Below, one piece after another: positions 21,842 to 28,425 of a stretch of 28,425 nucleotides of DNA. The translations under genes were made by a program, and so were the position numbers. The stretch spans positions 1-28,425 of the forward strand of contig NZ_JBFIII010000034.1 in assembly GCF_041601295.1 (NCBI RefSeq), in the 5' to 3' direction. The notes beneath the pieces were generated by a model, which was not told the origin of the DNA, ran no database searches, and saw only the letters and a program-made list of their open reading frames with translations. Positions within the stretch are counted from its first letter, which is position 1. Every line of letters starts with the position of its first letter. The DNA is from Immundisolibacter sp. (lineage in GTDB: Bacteria > Pseudomonadota > Gammaproteobacteria > Immundisolibacterales > Immundisolibacteraceae).

Positions 21842-22042
21842 TCAGCCGCCACCGATGGCGTGGATGATTTCGATGCGGTCGCCGTCGCGCAGCACGTGTC
21901 CGGCATGGTTGCCGCGTGGCACGATGTCGCGGTTCACCTCCACCGCCAGGCGTTTGCCGGTGAGGCCCAGCTCGGCAACCAGTTGCGCCACGGTAAGGGT
22001 GTCGCCGGCCGCACGGACGGTTCCATTGACGACGATGTCCAA
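21842..22042 (-). CDS. thiS: Sulfur carrier protein ThiS
   Basis: This 66-residue ubiquitin-fold protein ends in the required Gly-Gly (HAIGGG), which is thiocarboxylated and donates sulfur to ThiG. VVNGTVRAAGDTLTVAQLVAELGL and VAVEVNRDIVPRGNH are typical. It starts at TTG 22042; no ATG is available in a sensible position and the ribosome site is weak, which may keep its level low. It lies 11 bp after apaG. Confidence 0.93.
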   Translation of the reverse strand: MDIVVNGTVRAAGDTLTVAQLVAELGLTGKRLAVEVNRDIVPRGNHAGHVLRDGDRIEIIHAIGGG

Positions 22043-22053
22043 CGCGGGCCTAT

Positions 22054-22443
22054 CTAGTGGAGGCTGTGCGGTGCCGCCAGGTGAAACGGCGGGATCGGCG
22101 CGTCGAACTCGGCGCCATCGTCGCTCACCATCTGGTAGCTGCCATGCATGAACCCGGTCGGCGTGTCGAGCACTGTGCCGCTGGTATACGTGAACGACTC
22201 GCCGGGCTCCAGGTGCGGATGCTGACCGATCACGCCCAGGCCGCGCACCTCCTGTGTGTTGTCCTCGGCGTCGGTGATGATCCAGTGGCGCGCGACCAGC
22301 CGCGCCGGTGTTGCGCCGTGGTTGGTGATGGTCACCGTGTAGGCGAACACATAGCGGCCATGCAGCGGGTCCGACTGCTCGGCCAGGTACTGCGTGCGGA
22401 CATCGACGGCGACGTCGTGCGGGGGGTCGTGGGGAATGTTCAT
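22054..22443 (-). CDS. apaG: ApaG-domain protein (Co2+/Mg2+ efflux protein family)
   Basis: This 129-residue protein has the fibronectin-III-like ApaG domain. It shows VDVRTQYLAEQSDPLHGRYVFAYTVTITNHG at the N-terminus, ARHWIITDAEDNTQEVRGLGVIGQHPHLEPGESFTYTSGT, and GSYQMVSDDGAEFDAPIPPFHLA at the end. The molecular role is uncertain; mutants show altered Co2+ resistance in Salmonella. It is usually linked to apaH and ksgA but here begins the thiS-thiG-trmB operon. It is divergent from thyA, 47 bp away. Confidence 0.95.
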   Translation of the reverse strand: MNIPHDPPHDVAVDVRTQYLAEQSDPLHGRYVFAYTVTITNHGATPARLVARHWIITDAEDNTQEVRGLGVIGQHPHLEPGESFTYTSGTVLDTPTGFMHGSYQMVSDDGAEFDAPIPPFHLAAPHSLH

Positions 22444-22490
22444 GGCGGTTATTCTAGCGCCCCATCCTGCCGTACCCGTTTGTCGTTCTC

Positions 22491-23285
22491 ATGCAGCAAT
22501 ATCTGAATCTGATGCGCACGGTGCTGGACCATGGCGTGCGCAAGTCCGACCGAACCGGGACCGGCACGCTGAGCGTGTTCGGCCACCAGTCGCGCTACGA
22601 CCTGGCCGATGGGTTTCCACTGCTGACCACCAAGAAGCTGCACGTCAAATCCATCATCCACGAACTGCTGTGGTTTCTGCGCGGCGACACCAACGTCGGC
22701 TACCTGCGCGAGCGTGGCGTCAGTATCTGGGACGAGTGGGCGGACCAGAACGGCGACCTTGGCCCGGTTTACGGCTACCAGTGGCGCTCCTGGCCGGACT
22801 ATGCCGGTGGCCACATTGACCAGATCGGTGCCGTTATCGAGCGCATTCGTCGCGACCCCGATTCGCGCCGGCTGCTGGTCAGCGCCTGGAACCCGGCGCA
22901 GGTGGACGCCATGCGCCTGCCGCCGTGCCATGTTCTGTTCCAGTTTTATGTGGCCGATGGCCGGCTGTCCTGCCAGCTGTACCAGCGCAGCGCCGACATC
23001 TTTCTGGGCGTGCCGTTCAACATTGCGTCGTACGCGTTGCTGACGCAGATGGTGGCACACGTCACCGGGCTCGCGCCGGGCGAGTTCATACATACTCTGG
23101 GTGACGCGCACCTGTACCTGAACCATCTGGACCAGGCGCGCGAGCAACTGGCCCGCACGCCACGCCCGCTGCCGCAGATGCAGATACGCCGACCGGTGGA
23201 ATCCATCTTCGAGCTTGCCTACGACGACTTCGAACTGCTGGGTTACGACCCGCTTCCACGTATCGCCGCCCCGGTTGCCGTGTGA
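22491..23285 (+). CDS. thyA: Thymidylate synthase ThyA
   Basis: This 264-residue enzyme methylates dUMP to dTMP using methylene-tetrahydrofolate. The catalytic Cys146 lies in LPPCHVLFQF, the same number as in E. coli. KSDRTGTGTLSVFG (phosphate-binding Arg21), HELLWFLRGDTN and QLYQRSADIFLGVPFNIASYALL are family signatures. Its stop overlaps the GTG start of folA by 4 bp, so the enzyme that uses folate and the one that regenerates it are translationally coupled. Confidence 0.98.
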   Translation: MQQYLNLMRTVLDHGVRKSDRTGTGTLSVFGHQSRYDLADGFPLLTTKKLHVKSIIHELLWFLRGDTNVGYLRERGVSIWDEWADQNGDLGPVYGYQWRSWPDYAGGHIDQIGAVIERIRRDPDSRRLLVSAWNPAQVDAMRLPPCHVLFQFYVADGRLSCQLYQRSADIFLGVPFNIASYALLTQMVAHVTGLAPGEFIHTLGDAHLYLNHLDQAREQLARTPRPLPQMQIRRPVESIFELAYDDFELLGYDPLPRIAAPVAV

Positions 23286-23776
23286 CGGCACCGGTTGAAG
23301 TGATTTTGGTGGTGGCGGTGGCCGAAGGTGGTGTCATCGGCCGTGACGGCGCGCTGCCCTGGCATCTGCCAGCCGACCTGAAGCATTTTCGCGAGTTGAC
23401 GCTCGGCAGGCCGGTCATCATGGGGCGGGCGACCTATCAGTCCATCGGCAAACCGCTGCCCCAGCGGCGCAACATCGTGCTCAGTCGCCAGGCCGATTTC
23501 GCGCCGCCCGGCGTAGAGGTAGTCGCATCGCTGGCCGACGCTTATCACCTCGTCGCAGGCGAGCCTCAGGCCATGATTATCGGTGGCGCCACCGTGTACG
23601 CGCAGGCGCTTGTCGCGGCCAGTGCGGTCGAACTCACCGAGGTGCACGCCAGGTTGCCCGGCGATACGCACTTTCCGCCGCTTCAGTCGCCGTGGCAGGT
23701 AACGGCGCGTGAAGATCACCCCGCCGACGAGCGCAACGTGTACGCCTACAGCTTTGTGACTTATCGCAAGCGCTGA
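23282..23776 (+). CDS. folA: Dihydrofolate reductase FolA
   Basis: This 164-residue enzyme reduces dihydrofolate, produced by thymidylate synthase, to tetrahydrofolate with NADPH. GVIGRDGALPWHLPADLKHFRELT holds the substrate-binding Asp, PVIMGRATYQSIGKPLPQRRNIVLSR is the NADPH site, and IIGGATVYAQAL closes the cofactor pocket. The GTG start sits in a GTGTGA shared with the thyA stop. Two hairpins (23780-23797 and 23824-23841) follow its stop. Confidence 0.97.
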   Translation: MTAPVEVILVVAVAEGGVIGRDGALPWHLPADLKHFRELTLGRPVIMGRATYQSIGKPLPQRRNIVLSRQADFAPPGVEVVASLADAYHLVAGEPQAMIIGGATVYAQALVAASAVELTEVHARLPGDTHFPPLQSPWQVTAREDHPADERNVYAYSFVTYRKR

Positions 23777-23779
23777 CTT

Positions 23780-23841
23780 GCGGCCGGGCAAGGCCGCGGG
23801 CTGGTGCTAGGCGCCGCCACACGGGGGCATTGCCATGCCCC
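23780..23841. terminator. Two hairpins after folA
   Basis: GCGGCC/GGCCGC (23780-23797, 6-base loop) and GGGGCAT/ATGCCCC (23824-23841, loop TGCC) are perfect stems in the 155-bp gap between folA and the sulfatase gene. Neither has a T-run, so they may mark the transcript end without being classical terminators. Confidence 0.35.
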
Positions 23842-23931
23842 TCGGGGCCAGGGTTTGAAACCAGAACGTCCACGCTTCTGACAGAGGACAGCGTCGGGTG
23901 GCGCGTGAAGAAAAAACATACAGGGGGAGCC

Positions 23932-25590
23932 ATGACGATCGGAAGAATCCACAAGATTGGACAGCTGCTGGTTTGCTTGGTGGCAGCGGGCATTTATGGC
24001 GGCGCGTTGGCGGCGGCGCGGCCGAATGTTTTGATCATCGTTGCCGATGACATGGGCTATTCCGATTGGGGCGGGTTCGGTGGGGAGATTCGAACGCCGA
24101 ACCTGGATGCCCTGGCCGACCAGGGTCGCCGCTTTACCCAGTTCTATACGGCGGCCACCTGTTCGCCGACCCGGGCCATGTTGCTGACCGGCATCGATCA
24201 TCACCTCGTTGGCCTGAGCACCATGGAGGAGCTGCTACAGCCGAATCAACGCGGTGTGCCCGGCTACGAGGGTTACCTGAACAGGCGCGCAGTCACACTG
24301 CCCGAGCTGCTGCACGATGGCGGTTACACCACTCTGGTGTCCGGTAAATGGCATCTGGGGATGGGCCTGGAACAGGACCCCTCTCGGTTTGGATTCGATC
24401 GCTCATTCGTCATGTTGCGTGGCGCCGCCAGCCACTTCGGTGACCAGGCGCCCTATGCCATTGATTACGCGCCGATCTACCGCGAGAACGGACATCCAGT
24501 GCAGATTCCGGCCAGTTTCTATTCCTCGGACGCCTACGCCAGCAAGTTGATTGAGTGGATCGAGGCAAAGCAGGACGATACGCCGCTGTTCGCCTACCTG
24601 GCGTTTACCGCGCCCCACGATCCGCTGCATGTCCCGGACGAATGGCTGGACAAGTACGCTGGTCGCTATGACGGGGGCTACGACAAGTTGCGCGAACAGC
24701 GCCTGGCTCGGGCCAGGGAACTGGGCGTGGTAGCCCAGTCCGTGCGGGCGTCGCCGCGGCCACCGCATGTGCCAGCCTGGGACGATTTGAGCCAAGACGA
24801 GCAGCGCGCCTCGGCGCGGTCGATGGAGATCTACGCGGCCATGGTCGAGAACCTGGATGCCAACGTGGGTCGGGTGCTGGCGGCGTTCAAACGCAAAGGC
24901 ATTTATGACAACACCCTGATCATTTTCTTTTCCGACAACGGCGCCAACGGCATCACGCTACAGCAGAACCCGCTCTCGGCGCCCGGCTGGGTGGCGCGTA
25001 ATTCGGACAATCGGCTGCAGAACCTGGGCAAGAAAGGCTCACGGCCCTCGACCGGCCCCGGCTGGGCGGTGGCCTCGTCCAGTCCGTTTCGCCTGTTCAA
25101 AGTGTTCATCAGCGAGGGGGGCATCCGCTCACCGCTGATTGTCGCCGGACCGGGTGTTGGCAAGGCATCGCCGCCCGACGACGCGGTGCTGACGGTGCGC
25201 GACCTGATGCCCACTGTTCTGGAAAGTGCCGGACTGGTCGCGCCTGACACCTACCAGAAACGCGCCGTGTTAGAGGTTGAAGGGCGCTCCATGTGGCCGC
25301 TGCTCAAAGGCGAGGCCCCGCTGGTCCATCCCGCAGATGAAAGCATCGGCTTTGAACTGTTTGGCATGCGGGCGTTGCGCCGCGGCGACTGGAAAATTAC
25401 CTGGATCAGCGAGCCATTTGCACCACCGCGCTGGCAGCTGTTCAACATCGCGGATGACCCCGCCGAGACACGCGACCTGGCCGTCGAGCAGCCCGAGCGG
25501 CTCGATGCCCTGCGGCGCGAGTGGGATCGGTACGCGGCGCAAGTCGGGGTGGTGTTACCGGACAACTCTTTCTTCAAGGGCAGGAAATGA
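23932..25590 (+). CDS. Exported arylsulfatase-type sulfatase (formylglycine type)
   Basis: This 552-residue protein has a signal peptide (hydrophobic LLVCLVAAGIYGGALAAA, residues 12-29), then the alkaline-phosphatase-fold metal site PNVLIIVADDMGYSDWG (Asp39, Asp40). The modification motif CSPTR begins at Cys77, which must become formylglycine. SGKWHLG and FFSDNGAN (second metal site) follow. It should hydrolyse sulfate esters in the periplasm. No maturase gene is in the window. ATG 23932 has a GGGGGAG site. Its 3' end faces a TauE/SafE-type exporter gene 64 bp away. Confidence 0.92.
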   Translation: MTIGRIHKIGQLLVCLVAAGIYGGALAAARPNVLIIVADDMGYSDWGGFGGEIRTPNLDALADQGRRFTQFYTAATCSPTRAMLLTGIDHHLVGLSTMEELLQPNQRGVPGYEGYLNRRAVTLPELLHDGGYTTLVSGKWHLGMGLEQDPSRFGFDRSFVMLRGAASHFGDQAPYAIDYAPIYRENGHPVQIPASFYSSDAYASKLIEWIEAKQDDTPLFAYLAFTAPHDPLHVPDEWLDKYAGRYDGGYDKLREQRLARARELGVVAQSVRASPRPPHVPAWDDLSQDEQRASARSMEIYAAMVENLDANVGRVLAAFKRKGIYDNTLIIFFSDNGANGITLQQNPLSAPGWVARNSDNRLQNLGKKGSRPSTGPGWAVASSSPFRLFKVFISEGGIRSPLIVAGPGVGKASPPDDAVLTVRDLMPTVLESAGLVAPDTYQKRAVLEVEGRSMWPLLKGEAPLVHPADESIGFELFGMRALRRGDWKITWISEPFAPPRWQLFNIADDPAETRDLAVEQPERLDALRREWDRYAAQVGVVLPDNSFFKGRK

Positions 25591-25654
25591 GGGCCGGTTC
25601 GGTTTCGTGATGGGGGTTCCGATCTGTTCCGGGCGCTTGGCGGCGTCTGGCTCT

Positions 25655-26440
25655 TCAAAAGCCGAGCAGGCGTATCCCGGCGGAGGCCAGCAAAACGGCA
25701 AACACACGTTTTAGCAAGATCACTGGCAGGCTGTGCGCCAATCGGGCGCCCACCGGGGCGGTAGCCACCGAGGCTACGGCGATGCCGATAAACGCCGGCC
25801 AGTAGACATAGCCCCAGGCGCCGGGGGGTAACCCCGGATGATCGCGTCCGGCCCACAGGAACGTCGCCGCGCCGGCCACGCCCAATACCAAACCGCAGGC
25901 CGACGAGGTCGCTACCGCCCGACGCATGTCCACCTGGCAGTAGGTCAGGAACGGTACCGTCAGGCTGCCGCCACCAATGCCCAGCAGTGTTGAGGCAGTT
26001 CCAATGACCGTGCTGGTCACCATGAGCCCGGCGGCCCTGGGTAATGGTCGTCGTCCCGGTGCAGTCGCGTTGAAGAAAATCTGGATCGACACCGCCAGCA
26101 CAAACGCCCCAAACACGCGCTTCAGCAGGTCGCTTGGTAGTGTGTCGGCCAACAAGCCGCCCAGCACAGCGCCAGTGAGTAAGCCCGGCAGCATGAGGCG
26201 CAGCAGTGGCCCGTCGACCGCGCCGCGCCGGTAGTGCGCATAGCTCGACGACATCGAGGTTGGAACGATCACCGCGAGCGAGGTGCCGATTGCCAGATGC
26301 ATCAGTACATCGGCGGGAATTCCAAGCAGCGGGAAAGCCAGCGCCAGTGCCGGCACGATGACCACGCCGCCGCCCAGGCCGAGCATGCCAGCGATCAAGC
26401 CGGCCAGCGCGCCGACCGCCAGATATGCCAGCAGAATCAC
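25655..26440 (-). CDS. TauE/SafE-family (TSUP) membrane transporter
   Basis: This 261-residue integral membrane protein has about eight hydrophobic helices and the two-fold repeat typical of the family: GMLGLGGGVVIVPAL near residue 18 and TLLGIGGGSLTVPFL in the second half. The family exports sulfite, sulfoacetate or other organosulfur anions, although many members are untested. It starts at GTG 26440 with a weak ribosome site. It is convergent with the sulfatase gene, and shared sulfur chemistry is possible but not shown. Confidence 0.9.
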   Translation of the reverse strand: MILLAYLAVGALAGLIAGMLGLGGGVVIVPALALAFPLLGIPADVLMHLAIGTSLAVIVPTSMSSSYAHYRRGAVDGPLLRLMLPGLLTGAVLGGLLADTLPSDLLKRVFGAFVLAVSIQIFFNATAPGRRPLPRAAGLMVTSTVIGTASTLLGIGGGSLTVPFLTYCQVDMRRAVATSSACGLVLGVAGAATFLWAGRDHPGLPPGAWGYVYWPAFIGIAVASVATAPVGARLAHSLPVILLKRVFAVLLASAGIRLLGF

Positions 26441-26480
26441 GCCGTCAGAGCGTGTGGGGCAACGGTCTGACGGCAGCTAT

Positions 26481-27038
26481 TCAGTAGCTTGCGGGTTCTA
26501 CCCGTTTGGTAAGGGCGGCCAGCATCTCGTCAGCGCGTTCGCTGCCGGCAGCCGAAGCCTTCTTGAGCAGACGCTCGCCCTCGGCCACGTCCTTGGGTAC
26601 ACCGGCGCCTTCCACATATAACTCACCGAGCTCGGCCCAGGCCTCGGCGTAACCCAGGTCGCTGGCCTTGCGCAGCCACTGGACGGCGGCCTTGTCGTCG
26701 CGGGTGATACCGAGGCCGGTGGTCAGCATCATCGCCACTTCCACCATGGCAGCCGGGTTACCGCTCTTGGCCTGCGTTTCCCAATGGCCGAAGGCACGCT
26801 GGAACCACAGTTTGGCCTGCGGCGGGTCCATCGCGGTGCCGTGGCCATACATGAAGAACGTGCCCATGAAGTATTCCGCCTCGACAATACCCTGCTCGGC
26901 CAGCGGCTCGATCAGGCGAACGGCGGTATTGAAGTCACGCTTCTCGAAGGCGGCGATGCCGTCTTCCAGGTCGCCAGCGGATGCTGTGAGCGACCCAACG
27001 ACGACGGCGGCAATCAGAAAATGGCTGGAAATACGCAT
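26481..27038 (-). CDS. Exported Sel1-repeat protein
   Basis: This 185-residue protein has a signal peptide (MRISSHFLIAAVVVGSLTASA) followed by helical Sel1-like repeats. The clearest units are EAEYFMGTFFMYGHGTAMDPPQAKLWFQRA, AAMVEVAMMLTTGLGITRDDKAAVQWLRKA and EAWAELGELYVEGAGVPKDVAEGERLLKKA. Such repeats bind proteins or peptidoglycan-related partners in the periplasm. ATG 27038 has a strong GAGGAGG site; the frame upstream is not needed. It lies 40 bp upstream of the TSUP gene on the same strand, so the two may share a transcript. Confidence 0.88.
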   Translation of the reverse strand: MRISSHFLIAAVVVGSLTASAGDLEDGIAAFEKRDFNTAVRLIEPLAEQGIVEAEYFMGTFFMYGHGTAMDPPQAKLWFQRAFGHWETQAKSGNPAAMVEVAMMLTTGLGITRDDKAAVQWLRKASDLGYAEAWAELGELYVEGAGVPKDVAEGERLLKKASAAGSERADEMLAALTKRVEPASY

Positions 27039-27090
27039 TCTGGAGTCCTCCTCACGGGCGGGATTTACGTGTCGGCTGGGATGGGGCACA

Positions 27091-27099
27091 TGGTACACT
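27091..27099 (+). promoter_or_regulatory. Extended -10 promoter candidate for tRNA-Ala
   Basis: TGGTACACT fits an extended -10 element (TG-n-TATAAT-like, TACACT at 27094-27099) about 73 bp upstream of the mature tRNA. No good -35 box is seen at 17 bp. The leader between them can form a CGGAGCG/CGCTCCG hairpin (27112-27149). Confidence 0.4.
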
Positions 27100-27172
27100 G
27101 CGGCGTCGATTCGGAGCGGGGACAAGCCCCGTGGGGCCTCATCGCTCCGGCGCCAAACACAGCCATCATCAT

Positions 27173-27248
<76 letters not shown>

Positions 27249-27256
27249 TTTCTTGA

Positions 27257-27336
27257 TTCGCTTGTGTCCGCTAAAGGCCTAAAACACGCATAAACACTCG
27301 GTTTTAGGCCGATCTAGTGTTCGCTTGCGTCCGCTA
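27257..27336. repeat. Integrase arm-site-like repeats next to the tRNA 3' end
   Basis: TTCGCTTGTGTCCGCTA (27257-27273) and TTCGCTTGCGTCCGCTA (27320-27336) are direct repeats with one mismatch, 63 bp apart. Between them lies a perfect 10-bp inverted repeat, GGCCTAAAAC (27276-27285) and GTTTTAGGCC (27301-27310). This is the arrangement expected for arm-type integrase and accessory-protein sites at the left end of an integrative element. Confidence 0.55.
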
Positions 27337-27343
27337 TATACCG

Positions 27344-27372
27344 TTGACAGCCGCACATTCTGGGGGTAGAAA
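27344..27372 (+). promoter_or_regulatory. Integrase promoter
   Basis: -35 TTGACA (27344-27349, perfect) and -10 TAGAAA (27367-27372, four of six) with a 17-bp spacer. The -10 box overlaps one copy of the GGGGGTAGA motif (27362-27370), suggesting autoregulation. Confidence 0.5.
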
Positions 27373-27411
27373 ACGGGGGTAGAGTACCCGTCCGCGCGAG
27401 GCACTACCCCC
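27362..27411. promoter_or_regulatory. GGGGGTAG motif cluster, operator candidate of the integrase gene
   Basis: GGGGGTAG occurs at 27362-27369 and 27375-27382 and inverted as CTACCCCC at 27404-27411, ending one base before the integrase ATG. The inverted copy occupies the place of the ribosome site, which is otherwise missing. Another GGGGGTAGAG lies within the gene at 27545-27554. Confidence 0.4.
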
Positions 27412-27412
27412 A

Positions 27413-28425
27413 ATGAGCCTGTCCGCTACTGCCGTTGTCAACGCTAAACCCGGTCCGCGACAGCAGAAATTGTTCGATGCCGGTGGCCTATTTCTCCTGG
27501 TCTCCCCGAACGGTAAAAAAGGCTGGCGCCTGAAATACCGATTTGGGGGTAGAGAAAAGCTGCTGAGCCTGGGGGTATACCCCGACGTAGGCTTGGCTAA
27601 GGCCCGCGAGCGACGCGATGCCGCCCGTAGACTGTTGGCTGACAACATCGACCCCAGCGAGCACCGCAAGGCCACACGGCATGCCGACGCGGCACCGGAG
27701 TCGTTCGAGGCCGTGGGCCGCGAGTGGTTCGCCAAGTTTTCGCCGCCCTGGGCGCCCACGCACGCCGAAAAAATCATCCGCCGCCTTGAGCGTGACGTGT
27801 TCCCCTGGATCGGCGCGCGTCCTGTGCGCGAGATCACGGCGCCTGAGCTGCTGACGGTGCTGCGCCGTATCGAGGCCCGTGGCCGGCTTGAGACAGCGCA
27901 CCGGGCGCACCAAAACTGCGGGCAGGTTTTCCGCTACGCCGTGGCCACTGGCCGTGCCGAGCGTGACCCGTCCGGCGACCTGCGCGGCGCGCTGGCACCA
28001 TGGAAGCCGAAGCACTACGCGACCATCACCGAGCCGAAGGCCATAGCCGCGCTGCTGCGCGACCTGGACAGCTATTCGGGTGGCTTTGTCACCGCCTGCG
28101 CCTTGCGTCTGTTGCCGCTGGTGTTCGTGCGCCCTGGCGAGCTGCGCCGGGCCGAGTGGGCCGAGATCGACCTGGACGCCGCCGAGTGGCGAATCCCGGC
28201 CGAGAAAATGAAAGCCCGACAGCCGCACCGCGTGCCGCTGAGTCGGCAGGCCGTGGCGATCCTGCGCCAGTTGCACCCGCTGACCGGGCGCGGACAGTGG
28301 GTGTTTCCGGGGGTACGCGCCAGAAGTGAACCGCTGTCCGAGAACACGCTGAACGCCGCCCTGCGCCGCATGGGATACGACAAGGACACCATGACCGCGC
28401 ACGGCTTCCGCAGCATCGCCTCCAC
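27413..28425 (+). CDS. int: P4-type tyrosine recombinase/integrase (cut by right edge)
   Basis: 337 complete codons are visible and no stop is reached. The N-terminal DUF4102-like arm-binding domain ends with GGREKLLSLGVYPDVGLAKARERRDAARRLLADNIDPSEHR. The SAM-like core-binding domain spans about residues 96-190. The catalytic domain shows Arg240 in VRPGELRRAEW, the lysine region EKMKARQPHRVPLS, and HGFR (His330, Arg333) at the window edge; the nucleophile Tyr lies outside. Such integrases insert genomic islands at tRNA 3' ends. It starts 164 bp after tRNA-Ala in the same direction. No Shine-Dalgarno precedes ATG 27413, but similarity supports this start. Confidence 0.93.
   Translation, partial: MSLSATAVVNAKPGPRQQKLFDAGGLFLLVSPNGKKGWRLKYRFGGREKLLSLGVYPDVGLAKARERRDAARRLLADNIDPSEHRKATRHADAAPESFEAVGREWFAKFSPPWAPTHAEKIIRRLERDVFPWIGARPVREITAPELLTVLRRIEARGRLETAHRAHQNCGQVFRYAVATGRAERDPSGDLRGALAPWKPKHYATITEPKAIAALLRDLDSYSGGFVTACALRLLPLVFVRPGELRRAEWAEIDLDAAEWRIPAEKMKARQPHRVPLSRQAVAILRQLHPLTGRGQWVFPGVRARSEPLSENTLNAALRRMGYDKDTMTAHGFRSIAS

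Noticed and set aside
22449..23291. 280-codon minus-strand open frame opposite thyA
   Set aside because: Antisense shadow of thyA, which is certain to the catalytic cysteine.
27488..28402. 304-codon minus-strand open frame opposite the integrase
   Set aside because: The plus-strand integrase shows all expected domains; this frame has none.

Overview
The window is GC-rich, densely coded chromosomal DNA, most likely from a gammaproteobacterium. The support is gene content and order (apaG-thiS-thiG-trmB opposite thyA-folA, ispG, rluE, htpX) and the protein sequences. I cannot name a genus. About 30 protein genes, one tRNA gene, one candidate small RNA and one MITE-like element can be supported.

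Positions 1-6400 hold housekeeping and uncharacterised genes: the N-terminal part of a sulfotransferase that runs off the left edge, ispG (isoprenoid synthesis), two tandem hotdog thioesterases, a HAD phosphatase, an rluE-type pseudouridine synthase, a two-gene unit of exported proteins (a DUF4139 protein and an unknown 209-residue protein), and a small GNAT acetyltransferase. Positions 6464-6629 are a compact repeat-like element: imperfect terminal inverted repeats enclosing three back-to-back hairpins.

Positions 6625-15651 form a cell-surface or small-molecule modification cluster. It encodes an asparagine-synthetase-like enzyme that lacks the glutaminase cysteine, two FemAB/GNAT-type acyltransferases, two glycosyltransferases, two sulfotransferases and an exported TPR protein. 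Several junctions are 4-bp stop/start overlaps, so the genes are probably translated together. No flippase, polymerase or PAPS-synthesis gene is present, so the pathway must draw on genes outside the window. A short minus-strand operon follows (alpha/beta hydrolase, trypsin-like exported protease, VanZ-like membrane protein).

Positions 17660-18017 are the longest stretch without a protein gene. They carry the strongest candidate for something undescribed: a small RNA of about 76 nt with a near-consensus promoter, a 16-bp palindrome over the -35 box, a 5' hairpin, a C/U-rich anti-Shine-Dalgarno linker and a strong intrinsic terminator. htpX follows, with a candidate heat-shock promoter, then a DUF1015 gene. 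The thiamine/tRNA-modification operon and thyA-folA come next.

Positions 23900-27040 hold an exported sulfatase, a TauE/SafE-type anion exporter and an exported Sel1-repeat protein. At 27173 lies tRNA-Ala(CGC). A P4-type tyrosine integrase starts 164 bp beyond its 3' end and is cut by the right edge. This is the expected left junction of a genomic island inserted in a tRNA gene; the rest of the island lies outside the window. All functional statements come from reading motifs and contexts by eye; no database search was run.
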